Positions 23,112 to 34,225 of a stretch of 64,000 nt of DNA are shown here, in pieces. The first letter of the stretch is position 1, and each line of letters opens with the position of its first letter. The DNA is from Cinnamomum chago (taxonomy: Eukaryota; Streptophyta; Magnoliopsida; Laurales; Lauraceae), in NCBI GenBank assembly GCA_038049695.1, contig CP142453.1, positions 3,874,501 through 3,938,500 of the forward strand, given 5' to 3'. Made by a program: the position numbers and the translations under genes. Under the pieces are notes generated by a model, which searched no databases, was not told where the DNA came from, and saw nothing but the letters and a program-made list of their open reading frames with translations.

Positions 23112-23570
23112 AAAGTCTACATTACAATACCGAGTCCGAGTGGAAAGTAAATTGAATCTAGGGTTTCCTGTACGGAGAGAGATAAATTGGAGCAGTAATG
23201 CTACATGGACAAACTTTTTGGCCAGAATTTTGGCCAACCCATATGGTTCTGGCCAAAAAGTTTGTGATATTCAATGGAAACCATATGGGTTGGCCAAAAT
23301 TCTGGCCAAAAAGTTTGTCCAAGTAGACTTTTTGAAATTGGAGGAGGTAAACAGAAGAGAAGAAGCAAGAGAAGCAGCGTAGCGAAGAGGTACTCTCTCT
23401 CTCTCTCTCTCTGTATATAGGCAGTTCTCTACATTACAATACCGAGTCCGAGTGGAAAGTAAATTGAATCTAGGGTTTCCTGTACGGAGAGAGATAAATT
23501 GGAGGATGTAAACAGAAGAGAAGCAGCGTAGCGAAGAGGTACTCTCTCTCTCTCTCTCTCTGATTGTGTG
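23112..23570 (+). repeat. Duplicated leader upstream of the F-box gene
   Basis: A segment running from ACATTACAATACCGAGTCCG through TCTAGGGTTTCCTGTACGG to GCAGCGTAGCGAAGAGG and a CT run occurs at about 23110-23410 and again at about 23430-23565. Copy 1 is longer because it contains the MITE at 23193-23334 and a short AAGCAAGAG insertion. The sequence has the look of a transcribed 5' leader: a CT-rich tract, a TCTAGGGTTT box, and position just upstream of the F-box coding exon. Confidence 0.85.
23193..23334. mobile_element. 142-bp foldback MITE, Mutator-like, 9-bp target duplication
   Basis: Flanked by perfect AAATTGGAG at 23184-23192 and 23335-23343. The second leader copy (near 23495-23507) shows a single AAATTGGAG followed directly by host sequence, so it is the empty site. 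The arms at 23201-23246 and 23281-23326 are 46-bp inverted repeats with one mismatch, containing ACAAACTTTTTGGCCAGAAT. The outermost 8 bp are less alike. The 9-bp duplication suggests mobilisation by a Mutator-type transposase. The transcript would fold into a long hairpin. Confidence 0.9.
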
Positions 23571-23674
23571 TGTGTGTGTATAGACAGTTCTCTTTATATA
23601 GATCTCTCTCTCTCTCTGTGTATATAGACAGTTCTCTTTATATAGATCTCTCTCTCTCTCTGTGTATATAGACA

Positions 23675-23742
<68 letters not shown>

Positions 23743-23790
23743 GACAGTTCTCTTTATATAGATCTCTCTCTCCCTTTGGTTTTGGTTCTT
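23395..23790. repeat. CT-rich microsatellite tracts
   Basis: Several (CT)n runs alternate with TATATAGACAGTTCTCTTTATATAGAT units. The longest run is about 23677-23733. They lie in the probable leader or promoter region of the F-box gene. Minus-strand frames of poly-Arg/Glu are artefacts. Confidence 0.9.
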
Positions 23791-24242
23791 CCGGCATCTC
23801 CTCTATCTGTTTTTTTTTCCTAATATTTTGGAGTATTGGTCCTAGTAGCGATCGACAATGATATCCCAAGAAGATAGCAGTCCGGTCATAACTTACACCA
23901 GTTGCTATGGCTGATAATCTTTACATACTCTCAGCAATCTATGTTAGTATCCCATCAAGTTTTGGTTTTTATGATGTCAGGGTCGTCCGAGGCCTTTTGT
24001 TCCCTATAACAAGGGATCAATTTCTTATCTCTTTCTTATCTCTTAGTTTCATTGAGACTTTTTATTGTGGCAACCTAAAGGTTAAAGCTTTTTGTTGGGT
24101 AAAATTCTGTAAATCCTGTTTTTAAATTGACATTTTAATTATGTGATTTAATTGATGATCAATTTGCTTAAATTTTGTCACTCAGCAGCCTGTGACACGC
24201 CTACAGAAAGAATTTGAGCTGCTTAGAAATAGGACTCTAAGA

Positions 24243-25574
24243 ATGCCAATGACTGAGCAGCTCATGTTTCATCTTCTTTCTACCCATGAAGAGTGTGAAA
24301 GAGACATCATTATCCATAGAGGATACTCCAAGATTAAAATAGATGTCATGGAACAAATATGCAGTTGCTTGAACAATCTAGCCACTAGCATGTTATTCGG
24401 TCCGCATTGGAGATGGATTGCACAATGTTTAAAAGGTACCCACGAAGAGGGCGAAGGAGATGTCATTATTCATGGAGAAGAAGAATCTGATCTTGGGTTT
24501 TCAAATCCAGATGTCATGGAACAGGTATTTACTCGGTTAAATGATGTAGTCACTCGCATCCGATTCAGCGCTGTCTGTCGATCCTGGAGGAGGGTTGCAC
24601 AATGCTGCTCTAGCAGGCACGACAGGAAACCCATATGGTCGTATTTCGATGACTTTGGGTTTGTTGGTGGCCGGCAATTTTTCAGTTTCGCAGATGGGGT
24701 GCCTTACAAACTAACCATGCCTAAATGTCGGTTGTGGCTCTGTTGTGGATCTTACGAGGGTTGGTTGATAATGCAAGCCAAATGTTGGATTGGGAATAAG
24801 GTTATGCTCGTAGAACCATTGTCTAGAGTCCAAATTCGTCTTCCAATAATGAACTTAGATGACTTGCACACAGGTGATCGATATACTATCATATCATGTG
24901 CTTTTTTGTCGTCCCCTCCTAAATCAAATGATGGAGCAGATAACAACAATTGCTTGGTGGTAGCTGTTGATTTTCGTAAGAATCTCCACCTGTGCAGAAT
25001 AGGTGACAAGTCATGGACTCGTCATGATATGGACCGTGGCCTACTCTCAGAATTCAGTTACCAGGAGATGCTACTACTTCACCAAGGAGCAACAGCTCTT
25101 GTCCCTGGGGATAGACGCAATAGGGTCCTGGTCATGGAGTTCGATCATCATCTTAACTTGAGAGCTAAAATTCACCACTTGTCACCTTGGATTCATGGTC
25201 ATTATTATCGTATGACAAATTATTTTGTCGAATGGCGTGGGGAGATTCTCTTGGTGGTCCACGATTTCAGTAGTCTTGGTGATGGGATATTTCATGTGTA
25301 CAAGATAGGTTCAAGTTGGAATTTGGTGAAGGTGAAAAGCTTGGGCGATGGAGTTATCTTCTTGACAAATACACAAACCAGATGCTTCTCTGCTAGTGAC
25401 CTTCCTAGGTTGAATTTGAAAGGCAATTGCATCTGTTATTTGCCAATGTATATTGACCCTGATAAAGGAGTATATTTCTTCTATTTAGAAGATAGAAGAT
25501 CGGAGTGGCGCAACCACAACAAGCGTTTGTTTCACATGAAGCACTTCTGGTATAAACCCAATTTGCATTACTAG
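24243..25574 (+). CDS. F-box/DUF295 protein, 443 aa, with a duplicated N-terminal F-box
   Basis: The first in-frame ATG is 24243; the frame is open back to about 24190, where CACTCAGCAG looks like an intron acceptor, so a 5' exon may exist. Residues 66-122 form an F-box (VMEQVFTRLNDVVTRIRFSA then VCRSWRRVAQ). Residues 14-66 are a diverged tandem copy (THEECERDIIIH..DVMEQICSCLNNLATS..WRWIAQ) that has lost key F-box positions. The C-terminal half has the DUF295 pattern: FHVYKIGSSWNLVKVKSLGD, CFSASDLPRLNLKGNCICYL, and GVYFFYLEDRR. F-box proteins are substrate adaptors of SCF ubiquitin ligases; the target here is unknown. This is the only long frame in the window that is intact, not transposon-derived and has a full domain set. 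Confidence 0.88.
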   Translation: MPMTEQLMFHLLSTHEECERDIIIHRGYSKIKIDVMEQICSCLNNLATSMLFGPHWRWIAQCLKGTHEEGEGDVIIHGEEESDLGFSNPDVMEQVFTRLNDVVTRIRFSAVCRSWRRVAQCCSSRHDRKPIWSYFDDFGFVGGRQFFSFADGVPYKLTMPKCRLWLCCGSYEGWLIMQAKCWIGNKVMLVEPLSRVQIRLPIMNLDDLHTGDRYTIISCAFLSSPPKSNDGADNNNCLVVAVDFRKNLHLCRIGDKSWTRHDMDRGLLSEFSYQEMLLLHQGATALVPGDRRNRVLVMEFDHHLNLRAKIHHLSPWIHGHYYRMTNYFVEWRGEILLVVHDFSSLGDGIFHVYKIGSSWNLVKVKSLGDGVIFLTNTQTRCFSASDLPRLNLKGNCICYLPMYIDPDKGVYFFYLEDRRSEWRNHNKRLFHMKHFWYKPNLHY

Positions 25575-26443
25575 TATGTTACAACTATGTTTATCTTTGT
25601 TCTCTTGCTTTCTTCAATTTGGAATACTAAATTTTTCTGTGTTATCTTGATTTGAGTTAGTGTATAAAAGGTTATTAGATTCATCATCTTATTGTGTGAA
25701 AATGTCTTGAAAATAAATATTTTCACCCTTTCATCATATTAATAAGAAAACTTGAATTTCTAACTGTTGATAGTCGATTGCTATTATAGATTTCATCTGT
25801 ATTGTTTTTCTCAATGGTTTTTGTAGTTTCCATTGTACATCATTTCTCATATTCCGATAATTCATTTTCCATTGAAGGGGAGATTGTTTCATAGTCCTTT
25901 GTAGGATTGTCAGCTTAATTACTTTCTTTTGTTTTAGCCACTTTTATGAATACTTTATTATAATTCCAAGAATTTCAGGTCTTGTACACAAAATTCCTCT
26001 TTATGCATTAGTACAGATCCAGTTTGAAACTCAAAGATTCAACTGCAAAACGACTTTTTGCTATGTTGTTCAGCAGGGCAAGAATAATAACAACATGAAA
26101 AGGCTAAGATTGTGAAGAGAAAATCGGAAATCGCAAACCATAGACAGAATGTCAGGATGACAAAAGTTAATTTGCTCATTGTGGTGAGGTGCATATAGAC
26201 TACATGGATTCTATTAGTTAGCAACATAATCTGTACTTTGGAGGAGGATTTTCTCCTTTAGGAATCCCACACATCTTGAGCGTAAGATTTTTGGTAGATG
26301 CCTTTGACTTTATTAGAAAATGAAATATTATGTTCTATAATATTTTATCTTCTTACAATTTTTTGTGCATCCAAATAGGCCTTAAAGATCTTTCATAATT
26401 CAATAGCTCTTGGAGATTTAAGAAAATGTCTTTAAACATTATA
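25575..26443. other. 3' flank of the F-box gene; distal part duplicated at 8424
   Basis: AT-rich, with AATAAATATT near 25710 that could serve in polyadenylation. From 26030 it matches 8424 onward. No further gene is seen. Confidence 0.5.
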
Positions 26444-26943
26444 CTAGCAAAACATGCCTGGGTTTAGCACAGGCAATGAAATTTATAATATTAAAAAGAA
26501 TATAATTTTTAAATAATATTTAGTTTAGATTATATTGAGATGGTAAAAATTACAATCAAAATTAAAATATATAAGTAGGCACTATGTAGCAGCCTACTTC
26601 ATATCTCTAACAATCATGGTGTGGGGCCAAATTAGGTAGATCTCACTATAGACGAAGGGATAGCTTTGAATTTGAAGAAATCAATCCATACCCAAAACTT
26701 GTAAAAAAGAAATCTCCCAATAATTCTTGCATCATCCAAACTCTTTAATCTCCTTGACATAATTGATATTTTAAAAATTTAAATTCACCTAAAGAAGGTT
26801 AACAAAAGTGGACTTTTGATGTAAATCTTAATTGGAGTTCCAATTTCGTAATTTAAAATTGAAATAGAGATCCAATTTCTCAATCAATTGAGAAATCGGA
26901 CTTCAATTTCAAAATTGATGCTTACGTCTATAATATATAATAA
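26444..26943 (-). mobile_element. Helitron-like element (500 bp)
   Basis: On the minus strand its 3' end reads CCTGTGCTAAACCCAGG, then a short spacer, then TTTTGCTAG followed by T, matching the hairpin-plus-CTRR end of Helitrons. The start abuts the neighbouring Helitron-like unit and begins TTATTATATATTATAG instead of the usual TC. The matching DNA at 8857 lacks the insertion. It is non-coding. Confidence 0.6.
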
Positions 26944-27307
26944 CTAGCACAGTAACCCATGCTTAGCACGGTATCTCCCTACATCGCAAAATAAATAATC
27001 ATACATTAAAAAGGTTATGAAAGTACCTCTTTTTCATAGAGTAAATTGCATAAAATGAAAATAGAAAAATTCAGGCTAAAAGAGAATAGAAAAGATGGGG
27101 TAGAAGAGAATTTTTATATAGAGGAAAATATGAAAATTTTAAAAATGGAGAGTAAATGTGAGTGGTTTGATGAGACAGTTATAAGTGGGTAGTTGCATGA
27201 GATAATTAGTGGAAAGTACATGTAGAACATTTGAAAAAAAGCATAACTGCTGGTCAAAATGAAAACTGTCGGTCAAAATTAAACCCAAAACCTTTCAGCT
27301 TAATAGA
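26944..27307 (-). mobile_element. Helitron-like element (364 bp), adjacent to the previous one
   Basis: On the minus strand it starts TCTATTAAGCTG at 27307 and ends with a near-perfect hairpin (CCGTGC-TAA-GCATGG), a spacer and GTGCTAG at 26944. The first TC, the terminal CTAG and the hairpin placement fit a non-autonomous Helitron. The region between 26444 and 27307 as a whole is absent from the duplicate at 8857-8858. Confidence 0.6.
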
Positions 27308-27509
27308 TTATAATAGGCTTGTGATGAGGGGTACATTCCAATTTGATTTATGTCTCTTATACATAATTGGTAATGTTCTCTGGAGTAAATTTAGGCCATA
27401 CCTGATACCCTAAAAAGATGATGTTCATTTATAATGGTTCAAATCTTCAATGGGTGGGTCCTACTTTGAACTATCACTTCTTTCATTTGTAGGCACTATA
27501 TATGATCCA

Positions 27510-28345
27510 GACTAAGTGCTTGTTTGGGAGGTCTAATTTTTCCCTTTATTTCTCTAAAATGGATAGAGGTTTGAAAAAATAAGAGTGTTTGGCACCACCT
27601 TTTAGCCTCTACATATTTTAGAGAAGTAGAATGGCTCTACTTTCCACAACCCCTTTGATGAGGTAGTTGTTGAGAAATAGAGGGAAAAAAGAAAAGGGAG
27701 AACTACAATGTTTATGCATAAACACGCCCAGTCTGGTTTTTTTAATTTTTGTTTCCAAATTTGAGAGGCCTAATCAAGATCCAAACAGTTGAAAATGTTC
27801 ACTAGGTCAAACACGACCATGCAACGAAATTTCAACCGTTGAATTATCACCAATCTCGAGATATGTGCCACAAACCGTTAGCCATTTGATATAATTTGTT
27901 ATGATCTGTGGGCCCCCATACGCAAGATCAAAACCGTTGGATATGTTTAAGAGGCTGAAAATGGCCGTGTGGTCAATTTTGATTGCATAATACCTGGTGA
28001 ATATCGAGATATGTGCAAAACAAAAATAACCATTGATGTAGCATTTGTCCTTGTGTGGTAAACTGTTTCAATTTTTATTATTATTTAGAGGCATGTAAAA
28101 TAAGATCTAAACTCTTAGGAATGTTCACAATATCAAATATGACCATGAGACCAAATTTCACCTGTTGGATCATCCTGCAAAAAACGTGAGCCATTTATGT
28201 ATAATTTTGTGGATTATGTGGGCCCCGAGCACAAGATCCAAACGTGAGATCTCTTTAGAAGGCTGAGCACGTTTGGAAAATCTCGTAACCGATGATATAA
28301 AAATGTCTATTTAGCATAGACCCTTGCATTACCAAACACCTCCTT
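27510..28345. mobile_element. Possible MITE or hAT-like repeat
   Basis: The left edge GTGCTTGTTTGGGAGG and right edge CATTACCAAACACCTCC are roughly inverted. The interior contains two related copies (about 27775-27870 and 28100-28200) of GATCCAAAC...GACCATG...AAATTTCA phrases. No target duplication was found. Confidence 0.3.
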
Positions 28346-29031
28346 TTAGTTTAGCATCTTTTTTGTATGAATATATATTGAATGGTCTTTAAGAAGTAGA
28401 CTAGTAGTCCCAAACATGACCAGAGACAGAATGCATGGCAAGGCACAACAAATGTGGTCCATGTGCATTAGGCACACCAGATCAGCTGCTTGTCATTTTT
28501 GTGCGTATGGTATGGCTCATAATAAATTAACAGAAACTCCCACAAAAGCCTTTGCCTTACTTGGCAGGTATGCAAAATCTTGCTCCAAAATCAGAGAAAA
28601 AAAAAGAAGATAAATTAAGATAGTCCTTACTATAAACTTGCCCCAGCGAATCAGACATAAAGTTCAAAGTTGTGAACTTGGTTCAGAGTCACACAGGTAC
28701 ATGCTTGCAAATAGGAGGGTTGGTAGGTTTCATCTTTGATTAGATATAACCCTACTTGGGCAAATCTTTGATCATAATTAAATTCCTGCCAAGGGCTGGT
28801 GCACAAAATCAGATCACCCCCAAATTAAAAGGCAGAGATGATTTTTTCTATTCTTGGTATGTAATGCTAGTGCCCCAGATAAATAATCACTACAACAAAG
28901 AAGCTAACACTTTTTAAAATAAAAGAAGCTGACACTTTCTTTTTTCGTTCTTCATTGGATACATTCCGAAGATACTAAGAATTTACACGTATGACTTCTG
29001 TAAAGAGATAAGAGATTTCATTTTGATGGTC
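28346..29031. other. No recognised gene
   Basis: Probable downstream region of the minus-strand PsbQ-like remnant. A 65-codon frame at 28416-28613 has no recognisable domain. Confidence 0.45.
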
Positions 29032-29351
29032 TCATGGCATGAGAGTCATTACTTCCTTCAAAACAAGAGCTGCATCATCATATCGATCCTGTGTGAGAGA
29101 GATGCTACGAATGGCTGAGTTCTTGACCGAGTCGCTTGACTCTGCCTTATGGGTCAAAATTGAGTAGATTGAACTAGGATTTGAAGCCCCCACAAACCAC
29201 AATGCATACCTCTTCAATGGACTGGAACAATTTGTTGGCAAGGTCTATGAGAGGCTGCTTCTCTCTTCTTTGGGAGCATTGGAGATGACCCGACAAAAAC
29301 TTCCTCATGGCCCAATATCAATTATCCTCCCAAATTCCACCAACCAAAAAC
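29032..29351 (-). pseudogene. C-terminal exons of a PsbQ-like lumenal protein gene
   Basis: Two minus-strand exons, 29351-29210 and 29139-29032, are joined by a 70-bp intron with GT-AG ends. The junction is in phase and gives KQPLIDLANKLFQSIEE then SSDSVKNSAIRSISLTQDRY and DDAALVLKEVMTLMP with a stop. This resembles the last helices of PsbQ-like proteins, which are chloroplast lumen subunits of NDH or photosystem complexes. The beginning of the first exon (KFLSGHLQCSQRRE) is diverged from the expected helix. I found no upstream exons before the MULE at 29759, so this is a gene tail or remnant. The family call is tentative. Confidence 0.45.
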
Positions 29352-29879
29352 CTGCAAAAAGAGAATGGAAACCTCAAGAAAGCTTGAATTTCAGGTATAA
29401 GCAACAGTTTATATACAGAATAGGGCTGGCCTCCCACTGCAGTAGAAACTGTGTTGTGGGGCCCACGTTAGCCACTTGCGTGTGTAGCGAATACTTGGAT
29501 AGAATGTGCACTCTATTGATTGCATTTGGCCTAAATGGCGATTACTTCGATTTGAATGATCAAAGCCATCTCATAAGGCCTTCCAAAGTAGACATCTTAA
29601 GCAAGTTGGTCCAACTGTTCATCTTGTATGGTTTTGATTCAGTGGTTACTATCATCAAATAAAATTGAAATTTAGGCTATTACTAATCAGTGCAATGCAG
29701 TTTCTATTCAACCATCCAACTATGATGCAAGTGGTTGAAGTCCACATCATTATTTCTTGGGAATTTTACAAGAAAAGTGTGCTTAAACATGTATTTAGCC
29801 ATTTTAAACACAAATACACGTATTTTCCCATTTTGGTGTTCGTATTGCCGTTTTGGACGCTTTTACCCTCCCTTTGCTG

Positions 29880-30135
29880 ACGACATCGTCCGATTCCCCC
29901 ATATTTTCCACTCTAACATCTTCTCCCCCCGTCCAGCCTTTTTCTCTTTTTCTCCCTCTTGCTGCCCTCTCCCTCTCTACATGTCTTCTCCAGTCATTTC
30001 TCTCTCCTTCCCTCTCGCGTCCTCTTCCTTCCATCTCGCCTCCCTCTCTCCTTCCCTCTCGCTTCCTCTCTCTTTCCCTTGGCTCCCTGCTCTCTCTTTC
30101 CCTCTTACTTTCTGTCTTCACCCCAATCGGTGATT
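29880..30135. repeat. Pyrimidine-rich tract in the family-2 terminal repeat
   Basis: TCTCTCCTTCCCTCTCGC-type low-complexity DNA about 120-380 bp inside the left end. Equivalent tracts occur at 51790-51960 and, on the opposite strand, at 44205-44340 and 61500-61900. This explains the Ser/Leu-rich overlapping frames on both strands, which are not genes. Confidence 0.85.
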
Positions 30136-31144
30136 CCATCCGGATCATCTCACACCGTTAGCTAGCGATGCTCTCTCGTTGCCGTAGTTGATGGAGAAAA
30201 TCTTGCATATAAAAGAGGGTTTCTAGCCAAGAGAGGTGAGAACTTGCATAATATCCATTTTTTGTTGTAGCATGTGCATGGGCACTCTCTGCATTCAATG
30301 CTCTGTTTGTTTGAATGTATTTCTAAGAATGGATTAATGGCTATTTGAAATCCAAAAACTGGAGCTTTTTTAATGCTTGGCTTCTCCATCCTGTAGTTGT
30401 TCTTTACTATTTGAATCTTGTTTGATTTACTTATTTGGATATGGGCCTCGATTTCATCATCTTTACCGTTTTTGGCCTGTATCAACTTCCCATGTTCTGT
30501 TCCTTTAATATGAATGTATCGGTTTTGCAATGCAGCTATGCATTTCTATGCGATAGTAAATTTTTTTTTAGATATATAGTAACCTTTTCTGCTAAAATAC
30601 GCGATGGCAATTTTGGATTGCACTGCTGTTCACTATTTAAAAACACAAATCAAGATATGGTTGCTATTTGAAACCGAATTTTATACTTGTTTTCTTTTTT
30701 GTTATGCTCTTTCTTGGAATGAGATTATGCATGAGAATGAGTATTTATGATTTGAGGGAATGATTAAGATAGAAGAGTAGTTTGTATTGTTTTTAGATGT
30801 TAAAATGTTAGTGAATTCTTACAATCTCTTTGAGATTGTGTGATTTCTTCATTACTTACTTGACATAGGCAACAACGACCATAAGAAAATGCATTTAAAT
30901 GGTTTATGGATTTTTGCCTTGTGGTTTACTCTATAAGCTCTCGTTGATAAGGTTAAGTAAGATTTAGATACTTGAACAAAATCCAGTACTTGGAGATCTG
31001 TATATCCTTTTAAGTTTGGACAGGAAGACTTCGAATGTGTAGATTTCTATCTTCAATTAATAACAAGGGGAAAGAAGCTAATAGTTTTATGGATCGATCG
31101 AGTTTTAGAGATTAGATAGTTGAATCTGCAGTCTTTAAGAGATT

Positions 31145-33180
31145 TGATAGCTGAATTATTAGTCTGTAAGCCCCCCACCCCCCGGATCAAGCTTTAGAGA
31201 TTTGATAGCTGAATCATTAGTCCGTAAGCCCCCCACCCCCATCTTCTTCTATCCCTTATTGCCTCCTTCCCCAATCCAGTTATTACCTTTTCCCCACCTT
31301 CTTCCCCATCGTCATCTAGGCTTCTCTTTTCCAGTAAGTAATCACTTTGCTCATGTACAAGTAATCTTGATGATCACTTACACAATATCTAGCAATTTGA
31401 CTCCTAGTACATTATCATGTGTAGAACAAAAAGGAAATTATACTACTCATGTTTACATCTATTTTTCAGGTTTGGTAAGCGAATTACTAATGGCCGTTTT
31501 TAAAATAGTTGATATTATGAGATTCCAAGCCTTTGGATGAACTAATATGGCTATATAAAGACGTTCAGAGTGCAGTATCAAATGAAATTTATCTCACTCA
31601 TATTCACAATGGTAGTGATCATGTTCTCATATGAATGATGTTGAGATCACAATCTGGGTGAAGTGGACAAGTCTTTTCCATTGCTTATGCATGTCATTAT
31701 ACATTCATTATCGTGTTGTATTAGGCTGCAAAAAATTGGACAAGAACCTAAAAATTACTAAAACGATATCGTTATAAAAAAATTGATCGATAATTAACAT
31801 TGAGTGAAATCGTTAGTCCTTCTCATGTTTTATGCATCTCAATTTAAATTCGGGATTTTTACCACAAAAGTGTTTCTACACTTGTATTACACAAGTCTTG
31901 CAGCAAACAATGAAACTGCCTCTGGCCTTCAATTGCAGCAAAAGTGTTTCTATCACGTGGCCAGCAGCAAACGATGAAACTGCCTCTGGAAATATTACAA
32001 GCAGGAAGATTCATAATCTGAGTGCTAAAATTGAAGAGTGTGTTTGCATTTTTTATTTTATGATCATATCATTCTTGAAAGCCTTTTTTGGCCGGTTGTT
32101 AGTTGATTCACGTGCCGTATTTTCTGTAGCTTCTATTCAGAATAAAAACTAGCTACTTGGATTGCAAATACGAAATGATTATCGGACAAATGCTATAGGA
32201 AGATCATGCTGCAAAGACAATGGACTTGGACGGAATCTATAGCCCATGTAAGCTTTTCTTGAATCTTGATTAATGCAATTGCACCATATCTTTTGATTCA
32301 ATTCTTTTTACCTACATCTCAATCTTGCCTTTTTCTGGTCATTTTACCTACATTTAAATCCATTCCGATATTCGCTTTGCATTGCATGCTCTCTGTACTG
32401 ATGAGACCAGATTCGCTGGTGTTTTGATGGGGTTGATATGAGGGAATGCCCATTTTGATTTGGTAGATTCAATCAAAACTATCTCAGTTTCAAAAAGATT
32501 GCAGGGAATTCTACCAAATAGATGTTGCTTTATTGAAAGTATATTTTCTTCAAAGTGTTTTGTTTCTTTTAAGAGATTCATATTTCCTAAATGTATGGGT
32601 ATGAATATTGAAACAAAATGCCTCAATGCAAGGTCTAGTTTTGATCCATTTCGATGACTGGTTAACAGTTACTTTTGATCTATTTCGATGATCTATTTAT
32701 TAAGTCTTGCAATCTTGATGCCTCAAACATCAAACAGAATCTGCCAAATGTTAATGCAGCTTGTATACATGGATCGACCCTACCAGTATTATCGATCGAC
32801 CCTACCAGTAATTGAGCTTTATAGATTTGATACCTGAATCAGTGGTATTTAGTCGCACCCCCCGCCCCCCCCACCCCCACCCGATCCTTTTGTATCCCTT
32901 ATTGCTTATCCAGTTTTTTTTCGTTTGCCCACCTGCTTTTCCCATCGTCATCATTCCCCTGTTTTTTTTCCAACAAAGTAAGTAATCACTTTGGTCATAT
33001 ACAAGAAATCTCAATCGTCATTTATATGAAATGTAAATATTCCTTTCCTAGTATATTATCATGTGTAGAACAACAGAGAAAATGAACTACTCATGTTCCA
33101 ATAATTATTTTGGAGTTTGGTCAGTGAATTACTACTGGCATTTTTGCCTAGTTGATAATACGAGGCTTCAGTACTTTTGG
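31145..33180 (+). repeat. Two diverged copies of a roughly 400-bp block, about 1.65 kb apart
   Basis: 31145-31540 and 32800-33180 both run from AGATTTGATA-CTGAATCA through a C-rich tract (CCCCCACCCCC) to CATCGTCATC and AAGTAATCACTTTG. A short extra copy of the beginning is at 31130-31175. They belong to the inner part of the family-2 terminal repeat; the same block appears inverted near 60370-60480. Confidence 0.75.
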
Positions 33181-33738
33181 ACTAACATACAGTCTATAGA
33201 GATGTGTTAATAGCGTAAGATAAAACGTAATTGAGCACACACTTATGGGTAATGGTATTGATCCTGTTGTTATACAAATGATGTTGAAATCAAAATCTGG
33301 GCGAAGTCCTTAAGTATTTCCCATTGTGTTTTTGGGCTTCCTGTTCTTGGGCTAGTTGGATATAGAGTTTAACAGTATGGTGTTCTCATGTATTACATAT
33401 GTCAACTATTTAGCTCTTGAAACCTTCCGCTTGTAAGAGCCCATTTTTGTTTGGTGGATTCTTTGTTTTGTGTCTTATTGGGAGGTTATGTCATCAAACC
33501 TTTTTAAATCTGTGGAAACTTATTCTAGTTTGAAAAATTGATTGGTGCATTCAGAAGTTTCAGATTTACATAAGCAGATATAAAAAATGAAAAAATCTCT
33601 GAAAGGTTGTTTTACTTCCAATTTGCAAAGAAGAAGTAGTTGTTAATGCAATTACAAAACTAAAACACCCCTATTTCCTGTTTGCCACTTCATGCTCTTT
33701 TAAACATGTTCAACTTATATGCTCTCTTTTAAATTTCA

Positions 33739-34225
33739 GGTATTGTTTCTAGAGTACACGGATGTTCACCTCGATCGAAGGTCATGCACATGCCGCAAAT
33801 GGGACCTTCTTAGTATTCCTTTTTCACTCAGCATTTGCTCCAGTGATTGTTATCGAGCAACTTATATTGATGTTATCAGTGCCATGCACGATGGAAACTC
33901 TTGAGGGGTCTTAGAAGTGTCGAGCGTGTTTTGCCCTCAGTAGCAAGACAGACAGCATGGATGAACGAAAAAAATCGGAGATGAATGGAGGACAGAATGA
34001 AGTAACAAGTAACATGCTCCCATTGCAAGAAGCGTGGTCATAATAGACAAACATGTAGAGATCCACCTCCAAGAGGATGAATCATCATTTTCCTCTTTTT
34101 TTGGATGAGATGTGGAAGGGCAGGGTGTTTAATAGTCGTGATGCATTCAAATGCACTTTAGCCAAATTTGCGATGTATAAGAACTTATGCTTGAAACCTA
34201 TAAAGACCAATAGATTTTCGAGCTG
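33739..34225 (+). pseudogene. Scrambled MULE transposase: C-terminus followed by N-terminal DNA-binding piece
   Basis: 33739-34080 encodes YTDVHLDRRSCTCRKWDLL, then skips the second half of the SWIM finger (its C-x-H and about 20 residues) and resumes at SSDCYRATYIDVISAMHD. It ends, after frameshifts, in VTCSHCKKRGHNRQTC and PPPRG with a stop. Directly afterwards 34105-34225 encodes DEMWKGRVFNSRDAFKCTLA and KFAMYKNLCLKPIKTN, which belongs near the N-terminus of the same protein (compare 57970-58010 minus). The order is therefore C-terminus then N-terminus with the catalytic core missing, evidence of rearrangement within the composite element. Confidence 0.85.

Noticed and set aside
23594..23869. 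Minus-strand Arg/Glu-rich frame
   Set aside because: Translation of the CT/GA microsatellite upstream of the F-box gene.
29804..30165. Overlapping long frames on both strands
   Set aside because: Same CT/GA-rich terminal tract; frames are open in several phases at once because of composition.
31849..31890. A further family-2 left terminus (GGGATTTTTACCACAAAAGTG)
   Set aside because: It follows directly on a palindrome unit, has no matching right end or 9-bp duplication (TTTAAATTC on the left only), and is better seen as part of the inner terminal repeat.
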